Made by a program: the position numbers and the translations under genes. From Cryobacterium sp. (GTDB taxonomy: Bacteria; Actinomycetota; Actinomycetes; Actinomycetales; Microbacteriaceae): a stretch of DNA of 32,301 nt. Below are positions 24,579 through 32,301 of this stretch, one piece after another. The stretch spans positions 1-32,301 of the forward strand of contig NZ_JAODBG010000073.1 of NCBI RefSeq assembly GCF_025463825.1, read 5' to 3'. The notes under the pieces were generated by a model. It saw only the letters and a list, made by a program, of their open reading frames with translations. It was not told where the DNA came from and ran no database searches. Every line of letters begins with the position of its first letter. Position 1 is the stretch's first letter.

Positions 24579-25553
24579 CTATTTGATTCCGCTGAAGCCG
24601 ATGGAGTTGACGATCCGTTTCGCGAAGCACACGAAGAGGATGATCATCGGGGTTGCCGCGACCAGCGTCGCGGCCATCAGGCCGGCCCAGTCGGGCCCAC
24701 CCTGCGGGCTCTGCGCGCTGAAGGCGCCGAGGGCGACCGTCATCACCCGGGACTCATCCGTGTACGACACCATGAGCGGCCAAAAGTAGTCGTTCCAGGC
24801 CGTCATGTAGGTAAGGATCGAGATGGTCGCGATCGGAGCGGCCGACATCGGGACGATCACGCTGAAGAACACGCGGATCTTGCTGGCACCGTCGACCAGT
24901 GCGGCTTCCTCCACCTCGAGGGGGACGTTGAGGAAGAACTGGCGCAGGAAGAAGATCGCGAACGGTGCCATGAACAGCGACGGCAACATGATGCCCAGCA
25001 TCGTGTCGATCAGCCCGAGCTGTTTGATCAGCAGGAAGTTGGGCAGCAGGGTGAAGATGACCGGCACCATCAGCGACATCAGGAAGACGCCGAACGCGAT
25101 GTTACGGAATCTCCACTTCAGCCGGGAGAACGCGTAGGCGGCCAGCGCCGAGAAGAACACCTGGCAGACCGTGATGCCGGTAGCCACGATGACCGAGTTC
25201 AGCAGGTAGCGCCAGAAGTCGAGCTGGGCACCGGAACCGCCGTCGGCGATGGCGTCGTCGATGCTCTGGAGTCCGAAGACCCGTTGGAATCCGCCCCAGC
25301 TGAAGTCCACCGGCAGCAATGACGCCGCATTGGCGGAGAGGGCGCCGTTGCTCGACAACGCCGTGCGCAGCATCCAGTAGAACGGGAAGATCGTGATCAC
25401 CAGGAGGATGATCATCACGATCCAGGCGACGATTCGCCCCGGATGAATTGTCTTCCGGCGGCGAACCGACGGCTCGTTGCGTGCGGCGGGAACGGCGAGG
25501 TCGCCGGGCTGCGTCGCCGCGGTAGTGGAGGGCGCGTTGGTGAGTTGAGTCAT
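24579..25553 (-). CDS. ABC sugar transporter permease (MalG type)
   Basis: The 324-residue protein has about six membrane segments, with a ~38-residue cytoplasmic N-terminal tail before the first (IVAWIVMIILLVITIFPFYW). The EAA loop, which docks the ATPase, reads EEAALVDGASKIRVFFSVIVP. The ending IVNSIGFSGIK resembles the usual permease tail GLTAGAVK. It pairs with the neighbouring MalF-type permease. The gene sits 12 bp after that one and 11 bp before the binding protein, indicating one operon. Confidence 0.93.
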   Translation of the reverse strand: MTQLTNAPSTTAATQPGDLAVPAARNEPSVRRRKTIHPGRIVAWIVMIILLVITIFPFYWMLRTALSSNGALSANAASLLPVDFSWGGFQRVFGLQSIDDAIADGGSGAQLDFWRYLLNSVIVATGITVCQVFFSALAAYAFSRLKWRFRNIAFGVFLMSLMVPVIFTLLPNFLLIKQLGLIDTMLGIMLPSLFMAPFAIFFLRQFFLNVPLEVEEAALVDGASKIRVFFSVIVPMSAAPIATISILTYMTAWNDYFWPLMVSYTDESRVMTVALGAFSAQSPQGGPDWAGLMAATLVAATPMIILFVCFAKRIVNSIGFSGIK

Positions 25554-25565
25554 GTCCGTGTCCCC

Positions 25566-26504
25566 TTAGTTGAGGTCGGTCTGGCCGGCCCGCGTGATGC
25601 GGTACTGGACGAAGGTGACGATCATCAGGATGGCGAGCATCGCAACGCTCAGAGCGGATGCATAGCCGAAATCGAACTGCGCGAACGCGTTGTCGTAGAT
25701 GTAGACCTGCAGTACCCGGGTGGCGTTGACCGGTCCGCCGCCCGTGGTGACCGAGATGGTGTCGAACACCTGGAACGAACCGATCACCGAGATGATCAGC
25801 ACCAGGCCGAGGATCGGTCGCAACAGCGGCACGGTGATGGCCTTGAACATCCGAATCTCGGATGCACCGTCGACGCGGGCCGCCTCGTAGAGGCTGGCGG
25901 GTATCGCCTGGAGGCCGGCGAAGATCAGCAGCGCCGTGTAGCCCATGTGGCGCCACACGTTGACGAGGGCGACGGTCGGGATCGCCCAGTCCTCCGAGGT
26001 GAAGAAGCCGATCCGGTCGAGTCCGATCCATTCGAGCATCTGGTTGCCGATGCCCAGCTGGAAGTCGAGGATCCAGAAGAACACGAGGGCGGCCACCACG
26101 TTCGAGACCAGGAACGGGGTGAGGATGAGGGAGCGCACGAGGATCGACCCGGTGAGACGCTGCATCAGGACCGCCAGCCCCAGGGCCACGATTGTCTGGA
26201 TGCCGATGTTCACCGCAACGAAGTACAGCGTGGCGCCGATGGCGTTCCAGAAGACCGGGTCCTGCACCATCCGCACATAGTTGTCAGCTCCGACGAACTT
26301 GGCGGCGGAGAGGAGGTCCCAGGAGGTGAAGCTCAACCAGATTCCGCGCAGGAGCGGCCAGAAGTAGAACGTCACCAAGCCGATCGTGGCGGGAAGGATG
26401 AGCAACAACGCCAGTTTGGTGTCGTCGGGTTGCTTGTTCCGGGTGGGTGTGGCGGGGGGCGGGACGGCCCCCTGCCGGGTCAGGTTTTGGGTGGTGATCG
26501 CCAC
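25566..26504 (-). CDS. ABC sugar transporter permease (MalF type)
   Basis: This 312-residue inner-membrane permease has six predicted spans and the EAA loop YEAARVDGASEIRMFKAITVPLLRP. I chose the GTG at 26502-26504 because GAAGGAG lies five bases upstream; the longer frame before it is His/Pro-rich and not conserved in character. A 167-bp gap with a strong hairpin separates it from the upstream GH4 gene, so it may be expressed differently from that enzyme. No ATPase gene is present; such systems in actinobacteria usually share a general MsiK-type ATPase coded elsewhere. Confidence 0.92.
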   Translation of the reverse strand: MAITTQNLTRQGAVPPPATPTRNKQPDDTKLALLLILPATIGLVTFYFWPLLRGIWLSFTSWDLLSAAKFVGADNYVRMVQDPVFWNAIGATLYFVAVNIGIQTIVALGLAVLMQRLTGSILVRSLILTPFLVSNVVAALVFFWILDFQLGIGNQMLEWIGLDRIGFFTSEDWAIPTVALVNVWRHMGYTALLIFAGLQAIPASLYEAARVDGASEIRMFKAITVPLLRPILGLVLIISVIGSFQVFDTISVTTGGGPVNATRVLQVYIYDNAFAQFDFGYASALSVAMLAILMIVTFVQYRITRAGQTDLN

Positions 26505-26588
26505 AGTGACTCCTTCGTCAACCGTTCGGGTCGCGCATCGTCGCGCGGAAATCTTCGACACTGCTGGTGGTTCGTGGATGTGGGGGTG

Positions 26589-26635
26589 GGCCGGAGGCCG
26601 CGCTGTCAGGGTCACTGAGCCCGCGGCATCCGGCC
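26589..26635. terminator. Hairpin between the GH4 gene and the permease genes
   Basis: GGCCGGA (26589-26595) pairs with TCCGGCC (26629-26635). After a one-base mismatch, GCCGCG (26597-26602) pairs with CGCGGC (26622-26627). This 13-bp interrupted stem has a 19-base loop and no U-tract. It could act as a partial terminator or as an mRNA processing or stability element setting the ratio of glycosidase to transporter. Confidence 0.5.
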
Positions 26636-26671
26636 CGCTGCCTGGGAGCATCCAGGCTGATGGTGGGTGGA

Positions 26672-28096
26672 TTACACCGTTTGGAGTTGCGGCCGCGCGG
26701 CGGGGGTGGCCGCCGGCTCGGGCCGGAGATTCGTCGGAAGCAGGTCGCTGTGCGCGACCAGCAACTCGTCCGTCATGGAACGGATGTCGTCGAGGGTCAG
26801 CTTCGCTGCCGTCAGCGGGTCGAGGGCGACCGCGTGGAACACGTTCTCTCGGTCGCCGGTGAGCGCGGCGGTGACGGCGAGCAACTGCACCCCGATGTTG
26901 GTGCGGTTCAGCGCGGCCAGTTGTGGGGGCAAGTCGCCGATCGCCACGGGCTGCACTCCGTTGTGGTCGATGAGGCAGGGAACTTCGACCGTGGCATCCG
27001 CGGGAAGGTTCGAAATCAGGCCGTTGTTGGGGACATTGCCGTAGACGACGCTGGGGACGCCGGTGACCACCGAGTTGATGATGCTTGCGCCGTACTCCAC
27101 CGAGGGCTCAAGGGCGTTCTTGAGCCGGTCGAGCTGCTCGTTGATGTCGCCCTGTTCGTCGTGGGCGAGGCAGATCTCGTAGTAGTCCCAGCGTTCGGGG
27201 ATGTACTCGAGGATCGTCTCGGCGTCCTTGCGGAAGTACGGCAGGTACTCGGAGGCGTGATGGCTGGACTCGGTCTGGAAGTAGCCGAACGAGTTCATGA
27301 TCGCTGTGCGCACCTGCTCGTTCCCACCCTCGTAGTTGGTGGATACTTCGGCGGCTTCGCTGTGGTCGCCGTCGTCCTGGGAGAGGTCGTTTGCGGCGGC
27401 ACCGCGCACATGCCGGGAGCTCATGATCTCCTTGAGCCGCGGGTAGAGATCTTCGTCGCCGCGCTTGAAGCTGAGCAGCCAGGCCTGATGATTGATTCCG
27501 GCGCTGACGTAACTGACCTCGTCGTAGGGAACGTCGAGGGTGCGCGCGAGCATCCGGGTGGTGCCCTGCACGCTGTGGCAGAGGCCGATGGTCTTGATGC
27601 CCTTGGCGTTGAGGAACCCGGTGGCCATGGCCATGGGGTTCGCATAATTGATGAACTGCGCGTTCGGGCAGAGCTCGAGCGCATCGGCGGCGATGCCCTC
27701 GTAGGCCGACACCGACCGCAGGAAGCGGAAGACGCCGCCGGGGCCGACGGTGTCGCCGACAGTCTGGTCGACGCCGTACTTGCGCGGGATCTCCACGTCG
27801 TGCCGGTACGAGTCGATTCCGCCGACCTGGAACGTGATGATCACGAAGTCGGCGTCGCGCAGAGCCTCGCGTCGGTCGGTGGTCTCGATGATCTGCGTGT
27901 CGAAACCGTGATGGTCGACGAGGGCACGCGCGGCGGTCGCGGTGCGATGCACACGGTCGGTGCTGAGGTCCATCAGGCAGAGGGTGCTGGAGCGGAGGGC
28001 GGGGAAGCTAACGAGGTCACCGATCAGACGGAACGGGAAAACGAAGCCACCAGCGCCGATGATGGTGATTTTTGGTGAACGGGGTGAGGTTTCCAT
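26672..28096 (-). CDS. Family 4 glycosidase, alpha-galactosidase/alpha-glucosidase type
   Basis: The 474-residue protein is a GH4 enzyme, which cleaves glycosides by an NAD- and metal-dependent redox mechanism in the cytoplasm. GAGG at 14-17 binds NAD. NPMAM is at 153-157. The metal ligands are Cys173 in CHSVQG and His203 in INHQAW. The CHSV form, as in MelA, points to alpha-galactosides or alpha-glucosides rather than the 6-phospho substrates of other GH4 members. It heads the leftward operon with the sugar ABC transporter and is divergent from an AraC-type gene. The much longer frame upstream of 28096 is antisense to that gene and is not real. Confidence 0.9.
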   Translation of the reverse strand: METSPRSPKITIIGAGGFVFPFRLIGDLVSFPALRSSTLCLMDLSTDRVHRTATAARALVDHHGFDTQIIETTDRREALRDADFVIITFQVGGIDSYRHDVEIPRKYGVDQTVGDTVGPGGVFRFLRSVSAYEGIAADALELCPNAQFINYANPMAMATGFLNAKGIKTIGLCHSVQGTTRMLARTLDVPYDEVSYVSAGINHQAWLLSFKRGDEDLYPRLKEIMSSRHVRGAAANDLSQDDGDHSEAAEVSTNYEGGNEQVRTAIMNSFGYFQTESSHHASEYLPYFRKDAETILEYIPERWDYYEICLAHDEQGDINEQLDRLKNALEPSVEYGASIINSVVTGVPSVVYGNVPNNGLISNLPADATVEVPCLIDHNGVQPVAIGDLPPQLAALNRTNIGVQLLAVTAALTGDRENVFHAVALDPLTAAKLTLDDIRSMTDELLVAHSDLLPTNLRPEPAATPAARPQLQTV

Positions 28097-28186
28097 TGCC
28101 CTATCTTGAACCGTGGATTTGACACAACCCTCCGCCGATAACCGTTCTTCCTCCAGCTTTCTCAGGTTTGGTCCTATGCTCGGGGG
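28097..28186. promoter_or_regulatory. Divergent control region between the GH4 operon and the AraC gene
   Basis: This 90-bp gap must hold both promoters. On the + strand TATGCT at 28175-28180 lies only 6 bases before the AraC start codon. That spacing fits leaderless transcription, and no separate ribosome binding site is present. A TTGACA at 28119-28124 has no matching -10 at normal spacing. The AraC protein probably binds here, but I see no clear paired operator. Confidence 0.45.
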
Positions 28187-29068
28187 ATGTCCACTGCTGT
28201 ACATACCTCCCCCATCGACGTCGCCGGCTTCGACTCCATCGATTCGTTGGACGCCGCGCTCTGGATGTTCCGCGGCGTCGCGGAGCCCATGTTGCGCCCG
28301 CACCGGCACGACGACCTCGAACTCAATTTTGTATTGCGGGGCCGGCTCGACTATCTCTTCGGCGGCACCCGGGTCGCCGTCGAGGCCGGTCAGATCGCGC
28401 TCTTTTGGGGAGCAACCACCCACGGCCTGGTCGACCAGGACACCGGTGACCCCGGGGACACGTGTTGGGTGCACATTCCGCTGACCACCGTGCTCGGCTG
28501 GCGACTGCCCGCCCACGACCTCAACGAGATTCTCTCCAACCGGCCGATCATCCTGCCGGCCGATGCCGCCGCCCATGACGTCGAGGAGATGTTCGAGAGT
28601 TGGGCGGGCGACATCGGCAACGACGAGACCGAGTCGGTGGCGTTGCTGGAAGCCCACGCCCTGGTGCGGCGGCTCATGCGTTACCACCGTGAGGTCGCGG
28701 CTGCCCCGGCGCATCCGAATCCGTCCGGTGCGGCGGCCGGTACCGATGCGGTGAGCCGGGTGTTGGCGATGGCGCAGCACATCGTGACGCATTTTCGCGA
28801 TCCGATCGGGCCGTCGGATATCACCGACATCGCCCACCTGAACCCGAACTACGCGATGTCCCTGTTCCGCACCACCTTTGGCACCACCGTCGGCGACTAC
28901 CTGACCCGCTGCCGGGTCGCGGAGGCGCAACGCCTGCTGATCACCACGTCGATGAGTGCGAGCGAGATCGCCCACGCTGCGGGTTTCGGGTCCCAGAGCA
29001 GTTTCTATTCACGCTTCTCACGGATGTGCGCGACCTCTCCGGCGGAGTACCGGGCGCAACACCGGTAG
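28187..29068 (+). CDS. AraC-family transcriptional regulator
   Basis: The 293-residue protein has an N-terminal cupin sugar-sensing domain (about 30-110, HRHDDLELNFVLRGRLDYLFGG) and a C-terminal double helix-turn-helix (about 195-290: ITDIAHLNPNYAMSLFRTTFGTTVGDYL and SEIAHAAGFGSQSSFYSRFSRMCATSPAEYR). The architecture is MelR/RhaS-like. Its divergent position suggests that it controls the GH4/ABC sugar operon in response to the transported sugar. The start codon follows a TATGCT box so closely that the mRNA may be leaderless. A 68-bp palindrome lies 23 bp after the stop. Confidence 0.92.
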   Translation: MSTAVHTSPIDVAGFDSIDSLDAALWMFRGVAEPMLRPHRHDDLELNFVLRGRLDYLFGGTRVAVEAGQIALFWGATTHGLVDQDTGDPGDTCWVHIPLTTVLGWRLPAHDLNEILSNRPIILPADAAAHDVEEMFESWAGDIGNDETESVALLEAHALVRRLMRYHREVAAAPAHPNPSGAAAGTDAVSRVLAMAQHIVTHFRDPIGPSDITDIAHLNPNYAMSLFRTTFGTTVGDYLTRCRVAEAQRLLITTSMSASEIAHAAGFGSQSSFYSRFSRMCATSPAEYRAQHR

Positions 29069-29091
29069 TCGGCCGGCAACCGGCCTGCCGC

Positions 29092-29185
29092 GGTGCGCGG
29101 GCACCGCGCCGCTGCGCGGGTGGCGCGCCACGCGCGTACCGGCGCCGCACCCGCGTACCGGCGCCGCACCCGCGTATCGCGGGCT
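29092..29185. repeat. 68-bp nested palindromic element, copy 4, with a tandem half-repeat extension
   Basis: The 29092-29159 segment is centred at 29125.5 on TGGCGCGCCA and has the same arm layout as the other copies. To its right the arm CGTACCGGCGCCGCACCCG is present a second time in tandem, followed by CGTATCGCGGGC. It sits between the convergent AraC and Nudix genes. Confidence 0.85.
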
Positions 29186-29224
29186 GGCATCCACCCAACC
29201 GACCTGAATGCCTCGGGCGCGGGT

Positions 29225-29722
29225 TCAGTCGCGAGGCGTCGTCGCCGCACGGCCGCCCGGGCCGCGCAACCACTCCGCCAGGGCGTCGAGCACCGGCAGC
29301 TGCCCCCGCACCAGCTTCACCCGGGCCTCGGCCAACCCCACCCAGCGGGCGTCATCGATCTCGGGGAACTCCCGCACATTTCCCGACCCGCGCGGCCACT
29401 CCACCGTGAAGGTGTTGCTCACCACCTGCTCCACCGCGAGGTCGGCCTCCGCCGCGAACACCGTGACGACCTTGCCCGACGGCTGCCGGAACTCCCCCAG
29501 CGCCGTGTACTCCACGCCCGGCGCCGGCACCCCGATCTCCTCGGCGAACTCCCGCCGGGCCGCGACGAACGGGTCCTCGTCCGGGCCGTACTCGCCCTTG
29601 GGGATCGACCAGGCGGCGGCGTCCTTGCGTGCCCAGAACGGCCCGCCCATGTGGGCGATCCATACCTGCAGCCCCGCATCCGTGAGCCGATACAGCAGGA
29701 TGCCCGCGCTCAACACCGCCAT
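29225..29722 (-). CDS. Nudix hydrolase
   Basis: The 165-residue protein contains a complete Nudix box at about residues 43-65 with the spacing GX5EX7REUXEEXGU (GEYGPDE ... RREFAEEIGV), so the metal-binding catalytic residues are all present. Such enzymes hydrolyse nucleoside diphosphates linked to another group, or act as housecleaning phosphatases; the substrate here is not known. AGGAG stands close upstream of the ATG at 29720-29722, which supports this start over longer frames. The product is cytoplasmic and small. Confidence 0.9.
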   Translation of the reverse strand: MAVLSAGILLYRLTDAGLQVWIAHMGGPFWARKDAAAWSIPKGEYGPDEDPFVAARREFAEEIGVPAPGVEYTALGEFRQPSGKVVTVFAAEADLAVEQVVSNTFTVEWPRGSGNVREFPEIDDARWVGLAEARVKLVRGQLPVLDALAEWLRGPGGRAATTPRD

Positions 29723-29812
29723 CGGCTCTCCTCCCGTTGCGCCTTCGCCCAGCATGCCTGAGCGCCGGACGCGCCAACAGGCCCGGGCGCACACGTCCCT
29801 GAACGCGAAGGG

Positions 29813-29844
29813 GCCCCGGCGCACGCCTTCCTGCGCTCCGGGGC
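29813..29844 (-). terminator. GC-rich hairpin after the secreted hydrolase gene
   Basis: GCCCCGG-CGCA (29813-29823) pairs with TGCGC-T-CCGGGGC (29832-29844), with one bulged base and an 8-base loop. It begins 15 bases beyond the stop codon of the leftward gene. The downstream sequence on that strand, CCCTTCGCGTT, is only slightly T-rich, so termination may be imperfect and the Nudix gene may receive read-through. Confidence 0.55.
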
Positions 29845-29859
29845 ACCTCGTTGCCGGGG

Positions 29860-32022
29860 CTACTTCTTGGACTCGAACCAGACCTGGGTGAACCCGCCGG
29901 CGGCGATGAACACCTTGCCGCTGTGGGCGTCGCCCTGGCCTTTGCTCGGGACGGCGACGGGCTGGCCGGTGGCGTCGAATGCCTGCTGCACGAGCTTCTG
30001 CCCGCGCGGCACGTCGATCCGCCGCTGGGTGTCGGCCACGTCGGCGCTCACGTAAAGTGTCGAGTCGCCGTCGGGCCCGGTCACCGCGACCGTGGAGATC
30101 AGCGGCTGCAGGAGCAGCGCATCGATCTGCGCTGGCCCATCCGTGCTGCCCACGACCTGGGTGGCCTTGCCCGGCAGGGTGTTCTCCAGCCGCAACGGCA
30201 ACAACTGGCCGGGCGCCTCGGTGATGCCCTGCTCGCCGGCGCCGCCGTTTTCGGTGGTGCCGAGCGTGATGGTCTTGCCCGTGCCATGCCGACCGGTGCC
30301 GGCGGTCCACGTCGTCGTGCCCGACGGCTCGACGACCTGGTTCACGATCGGGTGCACCCGGCGGGACTGGTCGTCGGTGGGAACCGTGACGCTCACCGTT
30401 CCGCCGGCCGCCAGCTCGACGTAGGCGCCGCCGGACAGGTTGGCTTCACCGGTCCACGACCCCTCCGGCGTGATGATGGCGCCGCCGGTGATCGCCCCGC
30501 TCTCGGCCTCAACCACACTGAGCCCGTGGGTGGCGACCGTGGCGGTGATGCCCAGGGCCGCGGCCTTGAGCTCGGGGTTCGCATCCAGGGCGATCATCGA
30601 CAGCAACGCGTGGATGGTCGACTCGGCACCCGAGTTCTGGTTCACGTTCCCGTTGGGTTCGATGCCGTCGATAGCGGTTCCCGTGGCCGGGTTGTACGCC
30701 GGCAGACCGCTGGGGTTGGCACCGAAGTACCAACCGGCGGTGATCGCGGCGATGTTCAGCAGCCCGGGGGCGTCGGCGGCTTCGGCCGTGGCTATCAGGC
30801 TCTGCAGCCGCGAGTCCACGCCGTAGGCGATCTGCGCTTCGCCGGGAGTCGGCGACCAGGCGTTGTTCGGTCCGCCCGCGGCGAGCAGCTGCGGGGTGAA
30901 CTGGGCGGTGTCCTGCACCGCGGCGGTGAGCAGGGCCGGGTCGCCGAGCACCTCGGATGCGGTGGCGACGGCGGCCGGGGCCAGCCCGCCCCAGGCGTGC
31001 CAGAGGCTGGGGCTATGCGTCCAGGGCATGATCGCGCCGAACGGCCAGTCACCGCTGGCGCCCTCCACGGTGGACATGGCCGCGATGCCCTCGCTCAGCC
31101 GGCTGAGCGCGGTGCGGGCGGTGTCCGCGGTCGGGCCGGTGGGCCCGGCCTGCACGTAGGCGGCGAGGCCGAGCACGGCCTCGGCGGAGGCATCCGCCCC
31201 GTCGGCGATCAGCCAGCCCGGCACCTCGTCGCCGTCGGCGATGTCGTAGCTGCCGTACTCCCCCAGCGACTGCCGGTTGAGGGCAGCGAGGCTGAGGTCG
31301 AGGCGCTCTTCGAGGAACGCGGCGAACTCGGGGTCGTCGTCGGCGAACGCCGCGTAGCCCTCACCGAGCGCCCACACCGTGCGCGCCAGCCAGTACGACT
31401 CGGCCGAGTCGCTCGGGTCGGGCAGCTCCACGGGGTCGGCGCTGGGGTGCAGGGTGCCGTCGAACTGCTGCCAGAGCACCACGTTGCCGGCGTTGGGTCC
31501 TTCGGTGGTCTGCAGGTAGGTGAGCGAGCGCAGGGTCTGGAAGGCGTGCCCCCGGCTGGTCTCGTCGCCGGTCAGCTGCCAGTGCCGCAGGTACACCACG
31601 GCCGCGCGGGAGGTGTCGTCGGCGTTGAACGCGCCCTGACCGTAGTAGCCGGTGGCCGCGTCGAACGCGCCGCCGCCGACACTGTCGTAGCTGCCGTCGT
31701 CGTTCCGGTCGGCATAGGTCCACGGTGCCTCGACCGCGGGGTTCTCCGCGGCCTGGTAGGTGGTGTGCCCGGCGATCACCGGCAGCGGCACCTCGTCGAG
31801 GAGGAAGTTAAGGTGACTCAGATTGGCGAGCGGGGCGGATGCCTCGGCGGCGGGCAGCCCCGATTGGGCGACCCCGGTGGCCGTCGGCACCGCCGATGCG
31901 GGGGCGACGCAGAGGGCGCCGACGCCGACCAGCGCGACCGACAGAGTCGCGGCCAGTGCGAACCGGCCCGCCCGGAATCGAGTGGGTGGACAGGTCTCTG
32001 ATCGAACAACGTTGTACGTCAT
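29860..32022 (-). CDS. Large secreted protein with glycosidase-like (alpha/alpha)-toroid features
   Basis: The 720-residue protein has a Sec signal peptide (Arg at about 15-20, hydrophobic core at 21-40, cleavage after ASA44). The mature region of about 45-490 is rich in aromatic and acidic helical segments (WTYADRNDDGSYD, GGAFDAATGYYGQGAFNADDTSRAAV, ESYWLARTVWALGEGYAAF, YGSYDIADGD) resembling six-hairpin glycosidases. The C-terminal ~220 residues look like beta-rich carbohydrate-binding or fibronectin-like domains. Substrate and exact family are not recognised. An LacI-type palindrome 7 bp before the ATG suggests sugar-regulated expression. No clear ribosome binding site is visible, so a downstream start or leaderless mRNA is possible. 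Confidence 0.75.
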   Translation of the reverse strand: MTYNVVRSETCPPTRFRAGRFALAATLSVALVGVGALCVAPASAVPTATGVAQSGLPAAEASAPLANLSHLNFLLDEVPLPVIAGHTTYQAAENPAVEAPWTYADRNDDGSYDSVGGGAFDAATGYYGQGAFNADDTSRAAVVYLRHWQLTGDETSRGHAFQTLRSLTYLQTTEGPNAGNVVLWQQFDGTLHPSADPVELPDPSDSAESYWLARTVWALGEGYAAFADDDPEFAAFLEERLDLSLAALNRQSLGEYGSYDIADGDEVPGWLIADGADASAEAVLGLAAYVQAGPTGPTADTARTALSRLSEGIAAMSTVEGASGDWPFGAIMPWTHSPSLWHAWGGLAPAAVATASEVLGDPALLTAAVQDTAQFTPQLLAAGGPNNAWSPTPGEAQIAYGVDSRLQSLIATAEAADAPGLLNIAAITAGWYFGANPSGLPAYNPATGTAIDGIEPNGNVNQNSGAESTIHALLSMIALDANPELKAAALGITATVATHGLSVVEAESGAITGGAIITPEGSWTGEANLSGGAYVELAAGGTVSVTVPTDDQSRRVHPIVNQVVEPSGTTTWTAGTGRHGTGKTITLGTTENGGAGEQGITEAPGQLLPLRLENTLPGKATQVVGSTDGPAQIDALLLQPLISTVAVTGPDGDSTLYVSADVADTQRRIDVPRGQKLVQQAFDATGQPVAVPSKGQGDAHSGKVFIAAGGFTQVWFESKK

Positions 32023-32029
32023 CTAGCTA

Positions 32030-32043
32030 CTAAACCGGTTAAG
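32030..32043. promoter_or_regulatory. Operator-like palindrome before the secreted hydrolase gene
   Basis: CTAAACCGGTTAAG is symmetric about CC|GG with a single mismatched pair in 14 bp. The form resembles operators of LacI-family sugar repressors. It lies 7 bp before the start codon, where a bound repressor would block transcription. No repressor gene is in the window. Confidence 0.55.
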
Positions 32044-32102
32044 CTCCGTCTCGTCAAGAACATTCCTCATCTTCGCAGCCCCGGCTGGCACGATGCGCGA
32101 CG

Positions 32103-32301
32103 TCAGCGCTCGGGCTGCGGGAGCGGCCGGGTGCCGAAGTAGGCGGTCAGCAGGAGCACCAGTGCCGAGCAGGCCAGCAGCCCGTCGACGATACCGGCGG
32201 GCAGCATGAAGACCATCAGCACCATTGCCACGACACAGTTGATCACCGACAGCGCCAGGCCCCAGAGCCGGTTGCGGAGCACCCCGATCGCCCCGATGAT
32301 C
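32103..32301 (-). CDS. Membrane protein, C-terminal fragment
   Basis: The last ~66 codons of a leftward gene enter from the right edge. They encode two hydrophobic spans (LALSVINCVVAMVLMVFMLPAG and LLACSALVLLLTAYF), followed by a short tail FGTRPLPQPER and TGA at 32103-32105. Family unknown. It is upstream of the secreted hydrolase in the same direction; the 80-bp gap with an operator-like palindrome suggests separate regulation. Confidence 0.65.
   Translation of the reverse strand, partial: IIGAIGVLRNRLWGLALSVINCVVAMVLMVFMLPAGIVDGLLACSALVLLLTAYFGTRPLPQPER

Noticed and set aside
28097-28975. Upstream in-frame extension of the GH4 gene
   Set aside because: It is antisense to the AraC gene, which has clear domains, and the GH4 family begins at METSPRSPKITIIGAGG.
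1-32301. tRNA, rRNA, CRISPR arrays, integrases or intact transposases
   Set aside because: I looked for these by eye and saw none; the short spaced repeats at 518-823 lack unique spacers and are palindromic tandem units, not CRISPR.

Overview
The window is high-G+C DNA with dense genes, many GTG starts and many ATGA/GTGA gene overlaps. Gene content and codon style point to an actinobacterium, most likely in or near the Microbacteriaceae; the family assignment is inference. The centre (about 9.9-23.1 kb) is a complete mycofactocin locus. Mycofactocin is a peptide-derived redox cofactor used by nicotinoprotein alcohol dehydrogenases.

Left part (1-9.7 kb): the N-terminal end of a PPK2-family polyphosphate kinase, an array of GC-rich palindromic repeats, a small protein that has lost its signal peptide, a serine hydrolase of the beta-lactamase fold, a POT peptide transporter, a DHA2-type MFS exporter, a 5'-truncated GH36 alpha-galactosidase abutting a broken sugar-binding lipoprotein, and an EF-G-like GTPase. 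Copies of a 68-bp nested palindrome lie in the spaces between these genes.

Mycofactocin locus: mftG and mftR run leftward. A 15-bp palindrome separates mftR from the rightward unit mftA-mftB-mftC, three SDR oxidoreductases, a MoxR-type AAA+ ATPase and a VWA-domain protein. A second copy of the palindrome precedes another rightward unit: a fourth SDR, then mftD, mftE and mftF. The shared palindrome implies that one regulator, presumably MftR, controls all of it. By family knowledge MftA is the precursor; MftB and MftC decarboxylate and cross-link its C-terminal Val-Tyr; MftE releases the modified dipeptide; MftD oxidises it; MftF glycosylates it; the SDRs oxidise alcohols and reduce the cofactor; and MftG passes the electrons on. 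The MoxR/VWA pair between the SDRs and the second unit is the least explained part and may be a maturation module.

Right part (23.2-32.3 kb): a leftward alpha-galactoside-type operon (GH4 glycosidase, two ABC permeases, a solute-binding lipoprotein, no ATPase gene) with a divergent AraC regulator. After it come another 68-bp palindrome, a Nudix hydrolase, a secreted protein of about 720 residues with glycosidase-like features behind a palindromic operator-like site, and the C-terminal end of a small membrane protein.
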